DNA from: Thalassiosira profunda
Taxonomy: Eukaryota; Bacillariophyta; Thalassiosirophyceae; Thalassiosirales; Thalassiosiraceae
Direction: 5' to 3'
Assembly: GCA_036939355.1 (NCBI GenBank)
Contig: JALLAP010000739.1
Location: 1-10,596, forward strand
DNA: 10,596 nt
Every line of letters starts with the position of its first letter. Within the stretch, counting starts at the first letter, position 1. Made by a program: the position numbers and the translations under genes. The notes under the pieces were generated by a model. That model saw nothing but the letters and a program-made list of their open reading frames with translations, was not told where the DNA came from and ran no database searches. This document shows positions 7,122-10,596 of the stretch, in pieces.

Positions 7122-8570
7122 TCAATATCCGAGACTTCCATCGACAGGATTTAAGAGCGTGTCGCCGAGCATGAATCTCGGAAGGTTCTCGTTCACAAAC
7201 ATATCCGTGGCCTCGTGCATGAACGTTGCCGTTTTGTCCATGTTATGCGGACTGAATGCAAGGAAGTTAGGTGGTGAGGTGTTCAATAGATCATCCAATC
7301 CCCATTCAGGCCTTTTGCATCGTTCTCACCTTATCAAAACGTTCTCCATCTCCCACAGGGGATTATCACTGGGGAGGGGCTCAATGGAGAATACATCGAG
7401 TGCAGCGCCTCGAAGCCTTCCGCTAGAGAGCGATTCCACCAACGCTTCCTCATCAATCACCGGACCTCTCCCGAGATTGATGAAGACCTGATTCTTTTTC
7501 GCGGCCTTAAAGGCATCTGCATTCACCATGCCTCTCGTTTCCACAGTCGACGGCGCCGAGCACACCACGTAATCGGAGATCGACATCAGCTTCTGCAGAC
7601 TTAACTTTCCTGTACCAAAAACTTCGTCGCAGATAGGATCGTGCTCCGACTTGCTCGGATTCCGACGGAGCGCCACGACCTTCATGCCGTACGTCGACGC
7701 CAGCTTGGCGGTGGCGCGGCCAATATCTCCGTACCCCACGATTCCCATCGTTTTCCCGCGCAATTCCTCGATGTCAAAATCGTGCCAAACTTTGGCACCC
7801 TTTTGCGCCAGAAGGCGAGGAATGTCTTTGGCAAAGTAGCTGCACGCCATCATTGCATATTCGGCAAGCGAAGAGGAGAACTGCCCCTTGGCGTTGGTCA
7901 TGACGAGACCCTTCTTCGTCACGCCCGGAAGCTCCTCCGACTCCAGGAAATCGATGCCCGCCGATCTCACGTGAATCCATTCGATGCTGGGAAACTTGTG
8001 CAGTATCAGCGGCAGCTGCAGCCTCGCGTGCGGACAGCTGGGCGACACGAACAGCACGTTCGGGCACTCGTCGGCCAGAGCGTCGGGGAAATCCGACGGC
8101 TCGATTCCGGTGTGCAGCAGCTTCGACCCGAACGGCAGCTTGTTCCCCGGGTCAGTCAGCGGGCTGTTGGCCACGTCGTCGGCGGCCGCGAGGCAGAGGA
8201 TCCGCGCCTCCTTCTGGATGCTCTCGGGCGACATGTCGAGGACGTAGGACGCCTCTCCGTGCTATGTGCACATAAGATGCAAATGAGAAGTGACGCGAAA
8301 GGCGAACCAAACTACATATGAGGTAACACAGCGAATCTCGGTTCTCACCTTCGACGTCTCACGATTCCAGTACTTGTATTCGTCGAGATTGGGCTCCCAT
8401 GCCTTCTTGAGCGAGGCAGGGGTGGGAGAATAGCAGCGAGCGGATTGCAATTGCAACGCCGGAACGAAGGCGCCCGACGACAGAGCGCTCGGGGCGCCCC
8501 TCGCGGAGCCGGAGAGGCCCCGACGAGAGGCGTCGCGGAGGAGCCGCTGGACGGACGACCTTGCTGCCAT
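7122..8570 (-). CDS. D-isomer-specific 2-hydroxyacid dehydrogenase (glyoxylate/hydroxypyruvate-reductase-like), probably mitochondrial
   Basis: Three exons, 8570-8349, 8261-7330 and 7251-7122, encode 427 residues. The family reduces 2-keto acids to D-2-hydroxy acids with NAD(P)H. The Rossmann motif is GYGDIGRA (250-257). The catalytic Arg is in INLGRGP (339), the Glu in DVFSIEP (368) and the His in SPHN (387); this His lies in the last exon and appears only after splicing. Arg-Arg after the second strand (VVALRRNP, 273-274) favours NADPH and a glyoxylate/hydroxypyruvate reductase role; this is inference. Residues 1-50 (MAARSSVQRLLRDASRRG...) are rich in Arg, Ala and Ser without acids, like a mitochondrial presequence. 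A non-conserved stretch to about 90 precedes the substrate domain. The ATG at 8570 is the first in the open frame, which continues upstream only with non-ATG codons. Confidence 0.93.
7252..7329 (-). other. dehydrogenase intron 2 (phase 2)
   Basis: Donor ATAAG|GTGAGAAC and acceptor TGCATTCAG|T. Splicing makes NVLISPHN, the expected strand and catalytic His motif of the family, followed by 40 residues to a stop. Length 78 nt. Without it the frame stops immediately after NVLIR. Confidence 0.93.
8262..8348 (-). other. dehydrogenase intron 1 (phase 0)
   Basis: Donor TCGAAG|GTGAGAAC and acceptor GTGCACATAG|CAC join RETSK to HGEASYVLDM in frame. Length 87 nt. ATGTGCACA sits directly before the acceptor TAG. 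The first eight bases of the donor (GTGAGAAC) equal those of intron 2. The region has little family conservation, so this junction rests on splice signals and frame. Confidence 0.82.
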
Positions 8571-8816
8571 GCTTCGAAGTTGTGAGCAGCACCTCGGCGA
8601 GGGCGACAGGGCGACGCGGAGGCTTCGAAGTCGCTCGCCAGTCGCCAAGATCTCTTCAATGAAAAATTAGCGATCGTCAAATCACCCAGGCCCAACAGGC
8701 TATCTACCAGGGGCCCCAGGCCAGCAGACTAGCAGACCTACATACCCCAGCGCAGCGCCCCGCGCCCGCCCCCGCCCCCCCCCCGCCTCGCTATTGTACC
8801 CTCTTGGACCAACAAC
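8571..8816. promoter_or_regulatory. divergent intergenic region: dehydrogenase (-) and WD-propeller gene (+)
   Basis: This 246-base spacer must hold two outward promoters. GCTTCGAAGT occurs at 8571-8580, touching the dehydrogenase ATG, and again at 8622-8631; its core CTTCGAAG is palindromic. A C-rich strand-biased tract lies at 8755-8787 with ten C in a row (8775-8784), 30-60 bases before the ATG of the + strand gene. No TATA box is seen. Confidence 0.45.
8755..8787. repeat. C-rich low-complexity tract
   Basis: A strand-biased run of C broken by a few G, with ten consecutive C at 8775-8784, just upstream of the propeller gene's start. The G-rich strand could fold, for example as a quadruplex; it is also a place where sequencing length errors are likely. 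Confidence 0.85.
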
Positions 8817-10286
8817 ATGGACGACGGGCCCAATCGACAGGCCAAGAGGCCGCGGAGGGCCACCGCAGCAGCAGCTGAGAGGCGGCTGCCGCCGGAGGTT
8901 TTCGCGGCGGTCGGTGCATTCTGCTGCCGGAGCTCGCTCGATGCATTGATGTGCACTTCGAAGCAGATTCGCGCTGTTTGTAGCGGGCTGAGCAAGCCGT
9001 GGCCGACGAACCAAGGCTGTTCGCTCGTCGAGAGGTTGTGTCCGGATCACTCTGGCCTTCCCGTTGGTCCGGAGCCGCAACTTTACAGCGATGAACGCCA
9101 GAAATATGTTGCAGCTCTGACGTCCATAACGCCCCCGGCCGAAAAGCTTCTCATGCTTCACGACGCCAATGGTCCTTCATTTCTCGCTCTTAACCATGCA
9201 GGGATCAGGTCCACTCTTCATGGTCGGGAATATATCAATCCGCGCGTATTTCAGGTGTGGTCCAATGAATGGGGCCTACTGTACGAGGAGATTTTGCCTT
9301 TCTATGGATCCAAGCCGGCAATCACTCCGCCCCTCGGGGAATGCGGTCGCCAGTTTGTGGTGCTCCCTGTGCGCCAGGGCGAGGCTGCGGGCGTCCGAAT
9401 GGCTGAAATGAACCCTTCATTGCCAACGCGACGGTGGGGAGAGCATCACTCGGTCCGTAGTGTCCACAACTTTCCGCTGGACTGCCGGGCACACGACAGA
9501 TATGAAAAACGTGTCGACAATTTCAAGTGTGTGGGAGGGAGGAACGGCCCCTGCCTCTTGTTCCTAGATCGAGGGAATCGGGCCGTGAAAATGTGCAAAG
9601 TTTCATTGGAGGGAGGTCGAGGGGGCGGTAGGAGTGTTCCACAATTGAGTGAACCCAAAATAATCATTGAAGGTCGCCAAACGGATGATTTTAGCCAAAG
9701 AGCAAGGGGACTTAACCACGCATCAATATACTTCCCCCCGAGCAGTTTGGCGGTTGATTCGAAGAGAGGAGTTGTGGCGATTGCCTGGGGATGCGGGGAT
9801 AGGTGTGTGGAAGTATACGATATGAAGCGCAAAGTATCTGTAGATGTGCCCATCCCAAAGGGAGCTGGCTGGATACGCGATGTCGAGTTTTCTCCAGACG
9901 GGAAGACACTAGCGGTGGCCCATTGGACTGTTCAACAACTTTCTCATCTGGACGCTCAGGCAAACTGCGCCATATCTGTTTATGATTGCGACGTGGGGCG
10001 TATCGAGTGCATTCCGCTTCGTCCGCCGAAGCTACTCCATTTAAAAGGAGGTGGATATTGCTGTGATATTGCATTTTCGCCAAAGGGGAACATGCTGTCA
10101 TTTCAGTGGCACCCTGATCCACCGCCTGAGTCTCGGCTTCAGCGTACTCAGAAAACATTGTTTGCGGATCGAAGGGTAGGAATGATTGATCTTTCTCCAA
10201 TAAAAGGGGGTGCCGAAACGGGTGGCCAAATCAGTTTTGAGATATTGAGCGAGATCACACAGTGGGAGCGGTTTGCTCTGTCCTGA
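8817..10286 (+). CDS. F-box-like / WD-repeat (beta-propeller) protein, family not recognised
   Basis: A single exon of 489 residues from the ATG at 8817. A basic cluster (AKRPRR, 9-14) could be a nuclear signal. Residues 23-57 (RLPPEVFAAVGAF...SLDALMCTSKQIRAV) fit an F-box-like pattern, the part that binds Skp1 in SCF ubiquitin ligases; the match is by eye and weak. The second half resembles a degenerate propeller: GVVAIAWGCGDRCVEVYDMKRKV (about 318-340), IRDVEFSPDGKTLAVAH...CAISVYDCDVGRI (353-396) and CCDIAFSPKGNMLSFQWHP (415-433). The middle (60-300) matches nothing I know. A role as substrate adaptor for protein degradation is inference. A decayed copy of its last ~60 codons lies at 1-185 in the same orientation, so it belongs to a family that has duplicated in this genome. 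No signal peptide. Confidence 0.82.
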   Translation: MDDGPNRQAKRPRRATAAAAERRLPPEVFAAVGAFCCRSSLDALMCTSKQIRAVCSGLSKPWPTNQGCSLVERLCPDHSGLPVGPEPQLYSDERQKYVAALTSITPPAEKLLMLHDANGPSFLALNHAGIRSTLHGREYINPRVFQVWSNEWGLLYEEILPFYGSKPAITPPLGECGRQFVVLPVRQGEAAGVRMAEMNPSLPTRRWGEHHSVRSVHNFPLDCRAHDRYEKRVDNFKCVGGRNGPCLLFLDRGNRAVKMCKVSLEGGRGGGRSVPQLSEPKIIIEGRQTDDFSQRARGLNHASIYFPPSSLAVDSKRGVVAIAWGCGDRCVEVYDMKRKVSVDVPIPKGAGWIRDVEFSPDGKTLAVAHWTVQQLSHLDAQANCAISVYDCDVGRIECIPLRPPKLLHLKGGGYCCDIAFSPKGNMLSFQWHPDPPPESRLQRTQKTLFADRRVGMIDLSPIKGGAETGGQISFEILSEITQWERFALS

Positions 10287-10380
10287 CCGCGCGGTCGAGG
10301 TTGTTTGAGAGGTCACCACTAATACAAAGAATATTTTCTAGCAATCTCGCAACTCATTATCAGCTTTCTGTACTACCAAT
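10287..10380. other. convergent spacer at right end
   Basis: Ninety-four bases between the stop of the propeller gene and the stop of the gene entering from the right. AT-richer than its surroundings; no further feature seen. Confidence 0.4.
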
Positions 10381-10596
10381 TCACTTCCTCCGCGACAGTT
10401 CCTTCAGAAAACTGCTCGTCGGCGCGGTCACAGAAACAGAGAACATTAGACGATAGATGGCAAATCTAGTGAAGCAATGCACAAAACCAAACGCACCTGA
10501 GCTCCATCTCGTCCTCTTTAGCGAGCTCCGCGACCGTCTCATATTCCTTCTCGACGGCCTCGAACTTCTTCTCCTCCTGCAACGCTGCATTCTCCT
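10381..10596 (-). CDS. 3' end of a charged, coiled-coil-like protein (partial)
   Basis: Read on the minus strand from the window edge, the frame gives ENAALQEEKKFEAVEKEY and on to LAKEDEMEL, then a donor GTGCGT at 10496. Joining to 10411 yields SFLKELSRRK and a TGA at 10381-10383. The 43 visible residues are rich in Glu and Lys and probably helical or coiled coil. The N-terminal part is outside the window and no family can be named. If the intron is not real, the frame would read on to a stop about a dozen codons later, giving a different short tail. Confidence 0.6.
   Translation of the reverse strand, partial: RRMQRCRRRRSSRPSRRNMRRSRSSLKRTRWSSGAFGFVHCFTRFAIYRLMFSVSVTAPTSSFLKELSRRK
10412..10496 (-). 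other. probable intron in the partial right-hand gene (phase 2)
   Basis: Donor CTCAG|GTGCGTTT and acceptor GACGAGCAG|T, 85 nt, with CTAAT and a T-rich stretch upstream of the acceptor. Size agrees with the other short introns here, but no conserved domain confirms the junction. Confidence 0.6.

Noticed and set aside
8571..8648. 26-residue extension of the dehydrogenase (ATGERLRSLRVAL...)
   Set aside because: It begins at TTG; the first ATG is 8570 and already gives a suitable mitochondrial-type presequence.
10381..10596. Release-factor-like reading of the charged segment (EYETVAELAKED)
   Set aside because: The resemblance is to an N-terminal helical region, but here the sequence is at a C-terminus; composition alone explains it.

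Overview
This is a nuclear contig fragment of a eukaryotic alga with a secondary (red-derived) plastid, most likely a photosynthetic stramenopile; a haptophyte or cryptophyte is not excluded. The evidence is short spliceosomal introns of GTGAG/GTGCG...AG type (78 to 307 nt), short intergenic spaces, a eukaryotic cytosolic-type Hsp70, and two proteins that begin with a signal peptide ending in an aromatic cleavage motif (SDA|F in aspartokinase, ADA|W in Hsp70), the hallmark of bipartite plastid targeting. No bacterial operon structure, tRNA, rRNA, CRISPR or transposon was recognised.

Layout, left to right: (1) 1-185 (+), the decayed 3' end of a copy of the WD/F-box-like gene found intact at the right of the window; (2) 287-2786 (-), an Hsp70 with bipartite presequence and EEVD tail, two exons; (3) 3013-3903 (+), a histidine-phosphatase (phosphoglycerate-mutase-like) protein with a signal peptide; (4) 3986-4804 (-), its paralogue without a presequence, tail to tail with it; (5) 5023-6956 (+), a monofunctional aspartokinase with plastid presequence, two exons; (6) 7122-8570 (-), a D-2-hydroxyacid dehydrogenase with a probable mitochondrial presequence, three exons; (7) 8817-10286 (+), an F-box-like/WD-propeller protein of unrecognised family; (8) 10381-10596 (-), the 3' end of a charged, coiled-coil-like gene that enters from the right.

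The eight units alternate strand without exception, so every spacer is either a head-to-head candidate bidirectional promoter (about 220-250 bp) or a tail-to-tail junction (about 80-165 bp). The genes do not form one pathway: plastid amino-acid synthesis (aspartokinase), protein folding or import (Hsp70), hydroxyacid metabolism (dehydrogenase) and a phosphatase pair sit together. The most interesting points are the organellar-looking Hsp70 that keeps a cytosolic EEVD tail, the inverted phosphatase pair with different predicted locations, the decayed and intact copies of the same propeller gene 10 kb apart, and a shared 9-mer in three introns. I do not see a clear new multi-gene system.
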